A stretch of 64,000 nucleotides of DNA, from NCBI GenBank assembly GCA_019155185.1, contig CM032811.1:12854075-12918074 (forward strand). The letters are read 5' to 3'. Positions 22,034-34,391 of the stretch are shown here, piece by piece; position 1 is the stretch's first letter, and the number at the start of each line of letters is the position of its first letter. The position numbers and the translations under genes are program-made. The notes under the pieces were generated by a model. It saw only the letters and a program-made list of their open reading frames with translations. It was not told the DNA's origin and did no database searches. This DNA is from Beaufortia kweichowensis. Lineage: Eukaryota; Chordata; Actinopteri; Cypriniformes; Gastromyzontidae.

Positions 22034-25000
22034 CTAATGAGTCTGACCACATTTTATTGTTTCCAGTTTATAATATGGATCATCTCTCATAGCAGAAAGC
22101 AGCTGCTGTCCTGAAGTCCCAAAATGGTTCATGTACAGATCCAGTTCTCTCAAGTGTGAGGGGTTTGATTTCAGAGCCGATGCCAGAGCAGCACAACCTT
22201 CATCTGCGATACCGCAATATTCCAAACTGCAAAGAGAACAATGAAACAGTATTGACTCTCAAGATATGCCAAGTCAGAGACATCATAAGGATAAAAACAA
22301 TGACCTTACCGGAGTGTCTCCAGTTTACAGTCCGGTTTTCCAGTGCAGTACAGAGCTGTCTTATTCCTGGGTTTCTCAGTTTATTCTGAGACAGATCCAA
22401 CTCTTTTAGGTGTGAAGGGTTCGATCTCAGTGTTGAAGCCAGAGCAACAAAACCTTCATCTGTAATTTTACAATCTCTCAGCCTGCATATTAGAAAAATA
22501 AACAGACTCTAATGCAGCGTAAAACATATTTTTAAAAATTCTACCAAAATCAGTGGATAATATTAAATATAAGAAAAAAAGTTCAAGTTCATAACATAAG
22601 TTCAACTTATGTATAACTTACCACAAAACTTCTAATTTACAATCAGGATTCTCCAATGCAGAAAAAAGTGACTGCACTCCTGAGTCTCCAATTTTATTCC
22701 AACCTAGATTAAGCCGTTTTAGGTGCGAGGGGTTTGTTTTCAATGCTAAAGCCAAAGCAGCACAGCCCTCATGTGCGACACAACAATTTTCCAAACTGCA
22801 CAGACAATAACACACTCATTTCTGTCTCTGGCTTTTGCATGCACACAAATTATTATTGAAATTTTTTTATAAACTTGCCTTAGAACTTCAAGATTACAAG
22901 CAGATGCCTCCAAATCGACAGAGAGCTTCCTTACTCCTGTGTTTGTGAGATTATTTGCAGATAAATCAAGTTCTCTCAGGTGTGAGAGGTTTGATTTCAG
23001 AGCTGAAGCCAGAGAAGCACATCCTTCGTGAGTGATACCACAATCCATCAGCCTGCAGAAAACAAAGACATGCTCATTGACAGTCTTGAGTTATTTATTG
23101 CTATCAATAGATTTCTTACTCGGCATGAGATAGTCTTACAGCAAAATCTCTAGTTTACAGTCAGGAGTCCCCAGTGCATCAGACAGCAGCTTCACTCCTG
23201 AATCTCTTATTTTATTCTTGGACAGATTCAGTTCCTTTAGGTGTGTGGGGTTTGATCTCAGAGCCGAAGCCAGAACGGCACAACCTTCATCTGTAAAACC
23301 ACAATTTCTCATCCTGCAGAGAAAATTTCTTTATGGTAGGCAACAAAAAGAATGCAAAAGGTAACAAAAGAAAACATTTTTCTTTGTTTAAAAGCTAGAA
23401 TACAAGGTAAGAGATCATTTCTCAAATGATAATACAGAATAAATATTTTTCTGTTGAAAGCTTAATTACAAACTATGCATTTGTGAGTTCATGCTATATG
23501 TGTGCGATTCATACATAATTTATCTTACAATAATTTTTCAAGTTGACAAGCTGGATTCCCCAGTTCAGTGAAGAGCAGCTTCACTCCACAGTTTCTTAAT
23601 GTATTTCCAGATAGATCCAGTTCTCTCAGGTGCGAGGGGTTTAATCTCAGAGATGAAGTCAGAGAAGCACAACCACTTTCAGAAACGCTACAAGACTCCA
23701 GCCTGCATAAACAGTATTTTAATAAAATGTTAGTTATGCAGAACATTTGAAGAATGGGACACAGGGCCATAAAATAAGTCTGAACTTTAAAATGCAAAAA
23801 CAGTGTAATTTGTCCGGTATTGTTGCAGTTTTTTTACTTGCTTTAAGCATAACTAACTTATAGCTGTATAAGCTGGAGAAAAACACAGTATAGGATATGG
23901 TAATTAAGTAAGAAACAATATACTACATAATTTACATAATTTAAGAAACTAGTTTAAGTGCGACTTGATCATACCTCAGTGCCTCCAGCTTACATTGTGT
24001 ATTTGCCAGTCCTTGACAAAGATGCCACAATCCCGTATCCTTTACATTACTCTTTGTTAGGATCAGCTCTCTCAGGCAGGAAGTCTTTGAGGTGAGGACA
24101 GAAACCAAAGTGTCATAGTCCTTCTGTAATAGATTGTGTTCACAAAGCCTGCAAGAATTGAGAATGAAATTAACATTTACCACAGAATACACATTTCGCT
24201 AAAGAAACAAAACAACGTAAGTAGTGAACATTAATTGACTTCCCAAGACATTTTTTGTAATGCTAACAAACATGTAACGTTGTTTTTTTTAATCAAACTC
24301 CTTGATACATTATGTCAATACAATAATTAATCAACAGCCCTATATCCACTGAAATAACAGTTGTTGCTAACATGACATACCTTGCTGTTCTCGATTTTTC
24401 AATCACGGGCCGCAACCTTTGGAGAACTTCATTTGCTGTTGTGTGTTTCTCAACATAATTGTTTAACTCAAACAAATCTAGATTTTGCCCTGAGGTCAGC
24501 AATACGAAGACCACTGCCGACCACTTCAAGGGTGAGAGTTTTTTATTAATTACTGAGCCAGATTTAAGATAATTCTGAACTTCTTGCACTACATGATGAT
24601 CATTCAGTTCATTAAGGCAGAAAAAAAGATTGATTGATTTCTCAGGGGAAGTGTTCTTTTTAATCTTTAACTTGATGAACCGAGCTATCTCCTCTTTGCT
24701 GTAGGAGAGTCTTTCTGGTTCTGTGAACAGGTTTTTTAAGAGAGTCTGATTGGACTTTAATGAGAAGCCCACAAAGAAGCGAAGAAAAAGGTCCAAATGT
24801 CCATTAGGACTCTGCAGAGCTTTCCTCACTGCCTTCTGATGCAGGACTAATACCGAATCAGGTAAAAGTTGTCTGCAAGCCATAATGCTGGTTAAACCAC
24901 TCGTCTGGTCTAATACATTTACGCCGTCATTCATAAAGGAGAGGTACACATATAGGGCTGCGAGATGTTCTTGAACACTCAGATGGACAAAGCAGTACGC

Positions 25001-28000
25001 CTTTCCTTGAAACATTCCTGATTCTTCTCTGAAGATCTGAGTGCACAATGCAGAGAACTCGGACGCTTCTTGAACGTCAATGTTGCATTGTCTAAGATCT
25101 TCTTCGTAGAAGATCAGATTGCCTTTTACAAGCTGCTCAAAAGCCAGTTTCCCAAGTTTGTGAATTATCTCTTCACACTTCACTGTGTTCTTCCTATTTT
25201 TACTGCTTATCTGAATGATCAGGAAGTGTGTGTACATTTGTGTGAGAGTCTTGGGGATTTCTTCACTCTTTGCTTCACTCAATAATCTCTGGAGGACAGT
25301 GGCTGAAATCCAGCAGAACACTGGGATGTGACACATGATGTACAGGCTCCTGGATGACTTCAGGTGTGAGATGATTCTGTTGGCCAGACTCTCATCACTG
25401 ATTCTCTTTCTGAAGTATTCCTCCTTCTGTGGGTCACTGAATCCTCGTACCTCTGTGACTCGATCAACACACTCAGAGGGGATGAGATCAGCTGCTGCTG
25501 GTCTGGAGGTGATCCAGATGAGAGCAGAAGGAAACAGATTCCCCTTGATCAGGTTTATCAACAGCACGTCCACTGAGACCGATTCATTTACGTCACACAA
25601 CCTCACGCTGCTGCGGAAATCCAGAGACAGACGACACTCATCCAAACCATCAAAGATAAATAACATTTTAAACTCATCACTGAATATTTCCATTTCTTGT
25701 GTTTCTGGGAAGAAAATATGAAGAAGATCTTTAAGACTGAGTTTTTGGTCCTTCATCAGATTCAGCTCTCTGAAAGGCAGTGGAAATATGAGATGGATAT
25801 CTTGATTCTCTTTTCCTTCAGTCCAATCTAGAATGAACTTCTGCACAGAGACGGTTTTTCCAATGCCAGCGACTCCCTTTGTCAGGACAGATCTGATGGG
25901 TTTGTGTTGTTCAGGTTTGAAGATATCGTTGCATTTGATTGGCGTGTCCTCTGTCAATGATCTTCTGGATTGTGTCTCGAACTGTCTCGACTCATGCTCA
26001 GTGTTGACGTCTCCACTATCACCTTCTGTGATGTACAGTTCTGTGTAGATCTCATCGAGGGGTAATTCGTTTCTAATTAAGAGAAATTTGTTTACTGATT
26101 TGAGTGTTTCCTTAACAGACAGGGTAATAGTAAAAGATCCAAATAAAATGCATGTTCATAACAATGTGAGGTGATTTGTGTTGCATGCATGAAATAAAAA
26201 AGCACAGTAGATGCTGTTAACCAAAAGGACTCATGATCATATTTTACCTGAATTCCAATAGATGATCCAAAGACTGATTGCTTGTCTTAAGCTCCTCACT
26301 GGGATTTAGAGAGTCCGATCCTCCAGGATGAAGAAAGTCGCTGTAAAACACAAACATTAAAATATTAATTCAGTGGATCTGTTTTGCATCAGATAAATTT
26401 TAATCTGTTTTACAGTATGAAAGCAGTGTATAAATACAGTAAAAGTGTGATCCCAGACTCCTGACTAAAGACTAAAGGTGCATAAACTATATAAGATATT
26501 TATTAATATTTAAGCAAAAATGACACCAAACTACTAGACTACTCTACAAATTTGTTTTAGACATATGGTTACAATAGCTTGGCAACATGACAATGGAGTT
26601 TTCATTTCTCTATCGTTTTATTATTCTATTCCACAATAAGGATGTGCAGAGAAATATGTCTAGTCACATTTTATAACACAAATGCTCATACTGACACTAT
26701 TAATCATTATTATTAGTTATTAGTCTCTCGTTCAATCCTGCTGTTTTACATGACACACACGTGACTGAAAAGTGATAGAAAATAGGGTCTTCTTTATCTC
26801 TTACCTGGATCTTTTTAAATCCAATGGATGATTTATTGATTGATTGCTCCTCATAGACTCATGGCTGGGGCTTGGAGATGCTGATCTCCCCTGCTGAACT
26901 GACCTATAGTGACACAGAGACAGGAAACAGTAATACAGTAAAATCTTTGTATCACACAAATATTGATCTGTGCAAGATAGTCCATGTAGGAGCATCAGAA
27001 TCCAGTACAACATGAGTAAACATCCTGCATAACAATATACTGCCCAAACTATCATTATACATGTGTGATGCTGTTAAAGTTGTACATTCATTAAATAGAC
27101 AATTTTACCCAAAGAGGCGTAAGATACTCTTTTTTCTGGACTCTTTAAATTCCAACAGATGATCCAAAGACTGATTGCTCTTTTTGAACTCAAGACTGGG
27201 ATTTAGAGAGTTTGATCCTCCAGGATGAAGTAAGTTGCTGTAAAACACAAACATTAATTCACTGGAGTGAGTTTGCCATCATTTGAATCTGCAAAAGCAT
27301 TTGAATTCACATACACAGAGCAAAAATGTAAATGTAAATATTTGAATTCTGAACTAAAAATTACAATGACTAAAAACATAAACTTAATTTAAATCTAGAT
27401 CACCACATAAAACACCAGTCATAACAAGTTATGTCACATTGTAGTACTATTTTAAAAATTTAAACCTGTAAGTTCCTTGCATCATTTTTCATGATGTTTT
27501 GTTTGTTTAACAACCTTTGTGCATGTGAAAAGGTGTGTTACAATATCTGTCTAACACGTTCTTTTAATGCTGTTGTACCTCACACAAAACTATGTCTATG
27601 ATGGTTAGATTATCTTATGACCTATGATCATCCTTTACCTGGAGACTTTAAACTCCACCAGATGATCCAAAGACTGATTGCTTATCTTGAGCTCATGACT
27701 GGGGTTTCGGGAATCTGATCCTCCAGGCTGTAGTGAGCTGTAGTAAAACAGAAGCATGAAAACATGAATTCAGTGGAGATTCTTATCATTTAAATCTGTA
27801 CACAGGTGAGTAATATGGTCATCAGAACCAAGAATTAGAGAAATGTGTAATGTATGAACCCAAACTCAAGAGTTTGAGAAAGTCTTTGAACATTCCTAAA
27901 TATCTTTTAACAAGCTTAGTGAACCACCAGACTAAACTAAAGTTTTGTTTTAAACACAACAAGTCAGACTGACAAAACTACTATGTTGTTCTAGAATAAT

Positions 28001-28266
28001 AAGAATGTGAATCTATAGAGAAAATCTATTTTAAAAGAAAAAAACAGTCACATTCTAATACTCAAAGTAAATCAACTATAATCTGCAAAAATGAATATGA
28101 CTCATTTAAAACAACAACAACAATAAAACACTATGGTTATAATCCTTTCTTGCTGACTAATGGCCTTTTAATAGGATTTGGTTTTGGTAGTGTTTTGTTG
28201 TTTGTTTAAGAACCTCTTTGCATGTATAACTGGTTCAGACGTATCAACATTCTCTCTCTTTCTCTC

Positions 28267-28343
<77 letters not shown>

Positions 28344-28641
28344 CCATTACATTAAACAAATGACAGAAAAGAAATGAAAGTTTGGTTGTGTTTATCTTTT
28401 ACCTGGATTGTTTAAAATCCAATGGATGATTTATTGACTGACTAATGGATTCATGGCTGGGGTTTGGAGAAGGTGATCTGTCCTGCTGCACTGAGCTACA
28501 GTGAAAAACACACATTTATTAACCCTTGCTGTTTCACATGACATTACGTGAAACAAAAAAACAAACTATACTCTTTTTTTTCTATACTTACCATTGTGCC
28601 TTCAAAGAGGACACATGTCTCACATCATGTTCATCTGCCAT
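22034..28641 (-). CDS. NLRC3-like NLR gene B, with a 1-base deletion in an LRR exon
   Basis: Exons: 28641-28592 (ATG), 28495-28403, 27737-27639, 27237-27109, 26903-26805, 26340-26248, 26072-24381 (FISNA-NACHT), then LRR exons 24148-23975, 23702-23529, 23313-23140, 23052-22879, 22795-22622, 22482-22310 and the terminal exon 22226-22034. Walker A (GVAGIGKT) is at about residues 254-261. Like gene A it should be a cytosolic NACHT ATPase of innate immunity with no B30.2 domain. Five short N-terminal exons are tandem copies of two related modules. The FISNA exon starts about 25 residues late compared with genes A and C. Exon 22482-22310 has 173 bases instead of 174: a deletion near 22335 shifts the frame, so the terminal exon meets a stop near 22171 and the last repeat is lost. 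The intron after 22879 uses a GC donor. The gene could be functional with a shortened end, or a sequencing error may explain the deletion. Confidence 0.88.
28251..28340. repeat. (TC)n microsatellite
   Basis: About 90 bases of TC dinucleotides with a few TTTC interruptions at the left. It lies in the intron between the second and third coding exons of NLR gene B. The Leu/Ser frame across it is an artefact. Confidence 0.95.
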
Positions 28642-28811
28642 ACCTAATAAACTGGATCAGATCAAATAAACCGACAAATAAGGTATAAACAATGTACAAT
28701 ATTTTTCAACTACTGTGAAACACAAAGCACAGCTCATGTTTGTGTTTGTGAGAGATGAAAGATTTCTGTTCTTACATGTAATGGTACAGCTATGTGCCCT
28801 TACTGGTTTCT

Positions 28812-28873
28812 GTTTACAGATGGCTGATAGACAAACTGGTTTGATTTGAAAATCATTGTACTGTCAGTGCTTC
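28812..28873 (-). other. Probable non-coding 5' exon of NLR gene B
   Basis: It is bounded by a strong acceptor (GTTTTCTTTCAG) and a GTAAGG donor on the minus strand, upstream of the ATG exon. It contains no start codon that opens a frame of use. A further 5' exon probably ends at 29178 with a GTAAGTAT donor (GGAATCGAA before it); the gene A 5' exon has the same GGAATCGA string near its end. Confidence 0.4.
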
Positions 28874-29178
28874 TGAAAGAAAACAAAAAAATTATACAGT
28901 AAACAAATTTATACTATCAAGTTTATACTTAACAAAACGTTCATTATTTAGTTTTATGCAATGGGTATAGTATGTTTAAGCTCTGCAACAGCAATTCATG
29001 AACTGTCTAATCTTGTGAATACAGCCTTGTTAAACAGCTTGTTTCTGCATGTCTTTAAGAGGATGAAAAACAAACAAGGATGACATTTAACACTTTAACG
29101 TAATCATAACCATGACACATTTAACACTAACACTTTGAAACTACGTTGATGACATTAACAAATTTGTTTATACTTACT

Positions 29179-30211
29179 TCGATTCCTCGTATGTTGGACT
29201 AAAAACAGATATATTGTTCAATCCTGAGGACACAAACTCTTATGCGTTTCTCTCAGAAGACCTTTTTTAATAAGTTATATAAAACGATACAAACATATAA
29301 CTGAGTCTGTTTGGTTAACGTGCTCGGTTAAGGCGGATATGGGAAGAAGGACAGGTTAACCGCATCACCTCATCAGCTGATACCTGTGTGCTGTTGCGCT
29401 CGCGACATATAACATTGCGGAGTGATATCAATGGCGTTTAGTCCCGGTGTGGTGCCAGATTCCTCCCCCCGCATTTATAAACTAAAGAAATTTAGTTAAT
29501 CAATACAAACCTTCTTTTGTAATAATGAAAAAAATGTGCATTACTGTATTCAATGCGCCATAGGCTACTCTTCAAATAATGTACTGTAATGATGTAAAGC
29601 TATACACATTATTGTATTCTTCATGTATGATTATTTACTTAGCACCCACGTGTTAAAATTCTACATGATGTAGATAAAATGTTATTTTTGCTATATTCAA
29701 ATTTAAAATGATATTTTTATGTTTTTTGCTAAGAGAAGGTCCACCCACCACATGCTCTGATTATCATTAATACCAATAATGTTTCTATAAATGTAAAGGT
29801 TTTATTTATTTCTAGAATCCTTTCTGAAACAGAAAAAACAGTTATAACTGCAGGATGGTCAAACTATCAAAACGTGCATGGACCGAGGACATACACAGAG
29901 ATTCTGCTCTCAGTATAGATACAAGACAAACAAATTATTACATTTTTAAATAACTTTAATTAGAAGTATACATGATAGATGTCAACTTTAAGTGCTGTAT
30001 GATCAAATTTGTATATACACTCATTATTTAAAATCTTGACCTGTGATTAATTGCTGTAACTTAAAAAGTGCTTTTAAATTTAAGAGTGAATGAAAGAGCC
30101 ATTAAACATTTTAAATGAAATTATATTTGAAAGAGATGTAAAATAAATGTTCAAGATAGAAAAGCAGATGTAAGTAACATCATGTGACAACCCCACAAAA
30201 CTTAGTTTAAG
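29179..30211. other. Gap between NLR gene B and gimap8-like gene
   Basis: The part near 29180-29460 is GC-richer and probably holds the promoter of NLR gene B. The rest is AT-rich and is likely the 3' flank of the gimap8-like gene. No gene is seen. Confidence 0.5.
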
Positions 30212-32987
30212 CTAGAGAAAAATATCATTATCAGAATCATCAAACTCAGGAATAGAGCCAAGTGACTCTACTCCCGAGCTTAATTTCGATGTCTGTAAAA
30301 CATCCAAAAGCTCTGTCTGTGAACCTTTTTCTCTCTGGGACATGGGTTCTGAACCGATCCCCGAGGTAGGAGTGCATTCTTTGGCAACTGTAAGAAAAGA
30401 AATATATAATTCATATATAACCTTGTCCAAAATTAGAAATGTATTATGTGTTTTTCATATGAAAATAAAAGTAAAAAATACATACAATTTACTGGATCAT
30501 CTATACTCCGTGCTCTTGTGATGGGTACAGTGATTCTTTTTTCTACCGTCTCTAAAGTCTGTTGGTCCAATTCGTAATGACGTCCTCTGTTCCCTGCCAC
30601 CATCTGCTCCATCTTCTCCAGCAGTTCTGTGACCTGAGATCCATCACCCCTGTTCTTAATGTTGAGAACATGATACCTGTTTTCACATTTCTCAATAAGC
30701 CACAGAAGAGCTTCACCTTCACTTGCGATGTATAACTCTATTGGAGTATCACCCAGCTGATCTCTATCAGTAAAGAGAACCAGAATGTGATTCCACACTC
30801 TTTCACCGAGAGGCTCCATGATTTTCTCTATTCTGCTCTTCTCTTCCTCCGCAAACGAACAGTCGATACACAGGGTTAAAATGAAAGCATGTGTTCCAGG
30901 AGAGCATTCTACAACACTTCTCAAGATGCTGTGTGTATCATCTTCAAGTGTCTTTTCAAAAGGGAAATATTTCTGAAATCCTGGTGTATATACCACAGTT
31001 AGATCCCTTCCTGCGACTTCCCCGATTTCTTTCAGATTCTGTCCTGAACGACTTTTGACAAATGCCTCTCTACCCAGAATTGTGTTCCCTGTTGAAATCT
31101 TGCCGGAACAGTGTGGACCAAACAACACCAATCCCATTTCAAAATATTCTGGTGAAAAAACAAAATGTAAATGTTTGACATTAAAACGAAATTGAGCATT
31201 AACTTGTAAATCATCAATAAATCATGTTTTTACTCACCAGACATTAAACGCCTCGCTTCAATTCTTTTTTGCACTTGGTCTTTCATCTGTTTTGCTTTTT
31301 CTTCTGCTTTTACCCTTCTTTCTTTTACTTCCTGTACTTTTTCATTGCTCATCTTATACTTGCCTCCTTTCTTTCCAGCAACCATTTCTTCAATTTTCTC
31401 AAAAAGCTCAATCACCTGACCGCCATCATCTTTGTCCTGGTTGTTGAAGACATGATACCTGTTCTCACATTTCTCTACTATCCACTGAAGAGCATCGCCT
31501 TCACTTTCAATAAACAGCTCAATGCTTTTGTTCACCAGCCAGTCACCAAAGGTGAAGAGAACAATCATGTGATCCCAGATATCGAGACCAAGAGAAGATG
31601 CATGTTCCTCCACGGCTTGCCTGTACACTTCAGTAAATGCAACGTCCACACGCATGACCAGAAGAAAGACATGAGGTCCTGGAGGACAAAGAGAAGAACT
31701 CAACATAATTTCATCTTTATACAGTTTTGGGGTGTACTGTGAACAGAAATTTCTTCTGCTGCCTGGAGTATCGATCACGGTTATGTGTCTTCCTGCAACA
31801 TCTGCTTCTCTTATCACAGATGTAATGGATTTTTTTAAATCAAATGCAGATTTGCCCAGGATGGTATTTCCTGTTGAACTCTTCCCAGATTGGTTGTAAC
31901 CCAGCAGCACAATCCTCAGCTCTGCAAGGTCTTGTTGCTTTTCTGTTGGTGACATATAGACATACAGTATATGTTTTATTACATTAGGTCAACAGTCTGT
32001 GGTAATTTTTTACAGCCAATAAAGCAAATATATACTGTACCTTAAGTAAAAAGATTAAAAAAATAGCTCACCACTAGTCTTTCTCTGACTTTTTACTCTT
32101 CTTTCTTCCGCTCTCTTTTCCTGCATTCTCCTCTCCTCTTCCAAATGTTGTAAAGTCTCTTTCTGTATTTCATAATGTCCTCCTTTGTTTCCTTCCACCA
32201 TCTTCTGTATTTTCTTAAGCAGTTCTGTGACCTGAGATCCATCACCCCTAGTTTTAATATTAAGAACATGACACCTGTCCTCACACTTGTTAAGGAGCCA
32301 CTGGACACTTTCACTTTCACTCTTTATAAGCTGTTTAGCAGTTTCAGCTCCACATAAATCCACACAAGTGAACAACACTATTGTGTGCCTCCACACTTCC
32401 TCACCAAAACATCTCATATTTTCATATAGAATATCTCTTTCTTTTTGTTTAAATGGTGTGTTCAAATTTAACACCAAAAGCAGGACATGGGGTCCTGGTG
32501 CACATCGAGTAAAACTCAACACAACCTCTTGTTTGTACAGTTCAGGGTTTTCTTTATAAGGTAAAATTCCCCACCAGCCTGGTGTATCGACGATTGTGAC
32601 TTTCCTTCCTGATACTTCACCACATTTGTCCGCACTTTGTACAGTCATTTTAAAGTCAAAATCCCTTTTACCCAGAATAGTGTTTCCTGCTGAACTTTTC
32701 CCAGCATTCTTCGGACCCAAAAGAAAAATCCTCAGATCTGTCAAAGTCAATTAGAGTATTAATATTATTATCATTCGTATTATTATTATTAGTTATAAAA
32801 ATCACAATACAAGAAGAAATTAAATAAACCTGAATATTTCCTCTCAACCTAAAAACAAAACGTCAGTATAAAATTGCTATGTGATTGTTATGTGGTCATA
32901 TTGTTAACAAAATATGATCGAAAAGTCAGTAAGCATTGTGTATTGTAGGCCTATAACCCTACCTGACGAAGTTGTAAGCGTCTCCAT
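30212..32987 (-). CDS. gimap8: GTPase IMAP family member 8-like, three AIG1 domains
   Basis: Exons: 32987-32963, 32737-32072, 31942-31238, 31148-30486 and 30387-30212, all phase 1, giving 744 residues. Each large exon encodes one AIG1-type GTPase domain. P-loops are GPKNAGKS (residues 16-23), GYNQSGKS (245-252) and GPHCSGKI (476-483); G3 motifs are VDTPG, IDTPG and VYTPG. Three domains in one chain is the hallmark of GIMAP8. GIMAPs are septin-related GTPases that act on lymphocyte and intracellular membranes and affect survival and defence. The second domain is followed by a charged Lys/Glu-rich helix, and the protein ends in an acidic tail (EFDDSDNDIFL). In the third domain the P-loop Ser/Thr is Ile and the G3 Asp is Tyr, so it probably does not bind or hydrolyse GTP normally. 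An ISRE lies about 130 bases upstream of the start. Confidence 0.93.
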
Positions 32988-33116
32988 TTTCAGTTCTTCA
33001 ATAAGTAGATAACAAGCTTAAGCATATAAAGCATCCAAGTCAGCTAATACTTTAAGTATAAGTATTTTAGATACACAGCTGGTTAAATATAACAAAGACA
33101 GACGAGCTAAACAAGC

Positions 33117-33128
33117 GAAAGCGAAACT
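33117..33128. promoter_or_regulatory. Interferon-stimulated response element upstream of gimap8-like gene
   Basis: GAAAGCGAAACT is an exact match to the ISRE consensus GAAANNGAAACT and lies 130 bases upstream of the gimap8-like ATG. IRF and ISGF3 complexes bind such sites in either orientation. The match is seen in the sequence; interferon control is inferred from it. Confidence 0.6.
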
Positions 33129-33151
33129 AAAAAACTGACTCGCCTCTCTAT

Positions 33152-33163
33152 GCCCTCTGCTGG
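33152..33163 (-). promoter_or_regulatory. CTCF-like motif
   Basis: GCCCTCTGCTGG matches the reverse-complement CTCF core GCCMYCTRSTGG at all positions. It lies just beyond the gimap8-like promoter, between it and the b3gnt7-like gene. Confidence 0.35.
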
Positions 33164-34391
33164 TAGATTCTTGAACTACACAATCAGGACCTTCAAAATA
33201 AACAAAATAAACATGAATGGCTATTCTTTTTTTTCTTTCTTTTTTACATTTTATGCATTTGGCAGACGCTAAAATAATTATGTAAGGAACATATAAATCT
33301 ATATAATATACCTAACAAAATACATAAAAAATGAATGCCAGTGTAGTGAATCACACTGTGACCTTCATTGATTTGTCATTTTTAAGCATGACAGGTATAA
33401 AATGACAGTTATTATTATTATTATAGTTATTATCGTAAGGGATTAAGCTACATGAACTCAAAGCTTTGCTCGTTCCTTCCATAGATCACACTTGAAGCGC
33501 GTCACTTTGCTTTTAGTTTCTGGGCTCAGCTGCTTGACTGTACATAATTTAACAACAAAGAGTGTACTGAATTGTGATCTTTTAATATCACTATGTATGA
33601 AACCACATGGAGGGTCTTAATGCTTATCAGCTTGCCTGAAAATAGTAGGCTATGATTAATTACTAAGGTGTGTGCTGAATTTGGTCAATGCTTTGCAGAT
33701 CGTTTACGACATGACTCCAGATACGTTTACAAAATTACGACTTTATTCTCGAAATTTTAACTTTATTTTCAAATTATGACTTTAATCTCTTAATCTACAT
33801 AATCTACAAGGGACACAAAATCCATAACAACATGAGCAAGACATAAAACAAGTACATCCATACAAACAATAACTGACAGAGGACATTGGCAAACACATTA
33901 GGCCTACTTTTTATACAACTGCACCTTCCCTGAATTGCATAAACTGTTAACATACAAATAATACATTAACCCACCCCCAATCCAGGATGGAATTTTATAA
34001 ATAATTTATCATTTACACATTTTTTTTAAATAAACCCCCACCATACATTTCAAGCCTATAAAAAATGAATGTAAACTTTATATGACTTCATATGAAACTT
34101 GAAAGTCCTCCTACAGTATCGTTTTTTTTCAGACACACATCGGGTTTCCTTCATGACAGCAGAATGGATCTTTATGTACGTTATTACACTCGTCAAATTT
34201 TATAAAGAAAAATTGGGATATTTCTGCCCAGGTTTTTAGAAAGATGTCCATGAATGCAAATTACAAACTCCTTTATCTGCTTCATAAATCAAGTTGTCAA
34301 ACATCTGTTCAAAAAATGAGTACTTTGTGTTTAATAATAGTTAAAGTTTTTCTTGTGCACATTCTTTGTTATGTTTCATCCAGTTATTGTT
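33164..34391. other. Gap between gimap8-like promoter and b3gnt7-like gene
   Basis: No gene is seen. 33245-33272 contains ATGCATTTGGCAGACGC, the tail motif of a teleost SINE/LINE-type repeat. 33722-33790 is a simple repeat of the form ACTTTATTCTCGAAATT. The segment just below 34391 is probably the 3' untranslated region of the b3gnt7-like gene. Confidence 0.5.

Noticed and set aside
28178..28363. Open frame with a long Leu-Ser run
   Set aside because: It is a translation of the (TC)n microsatellite in an intron of NLR gene B.
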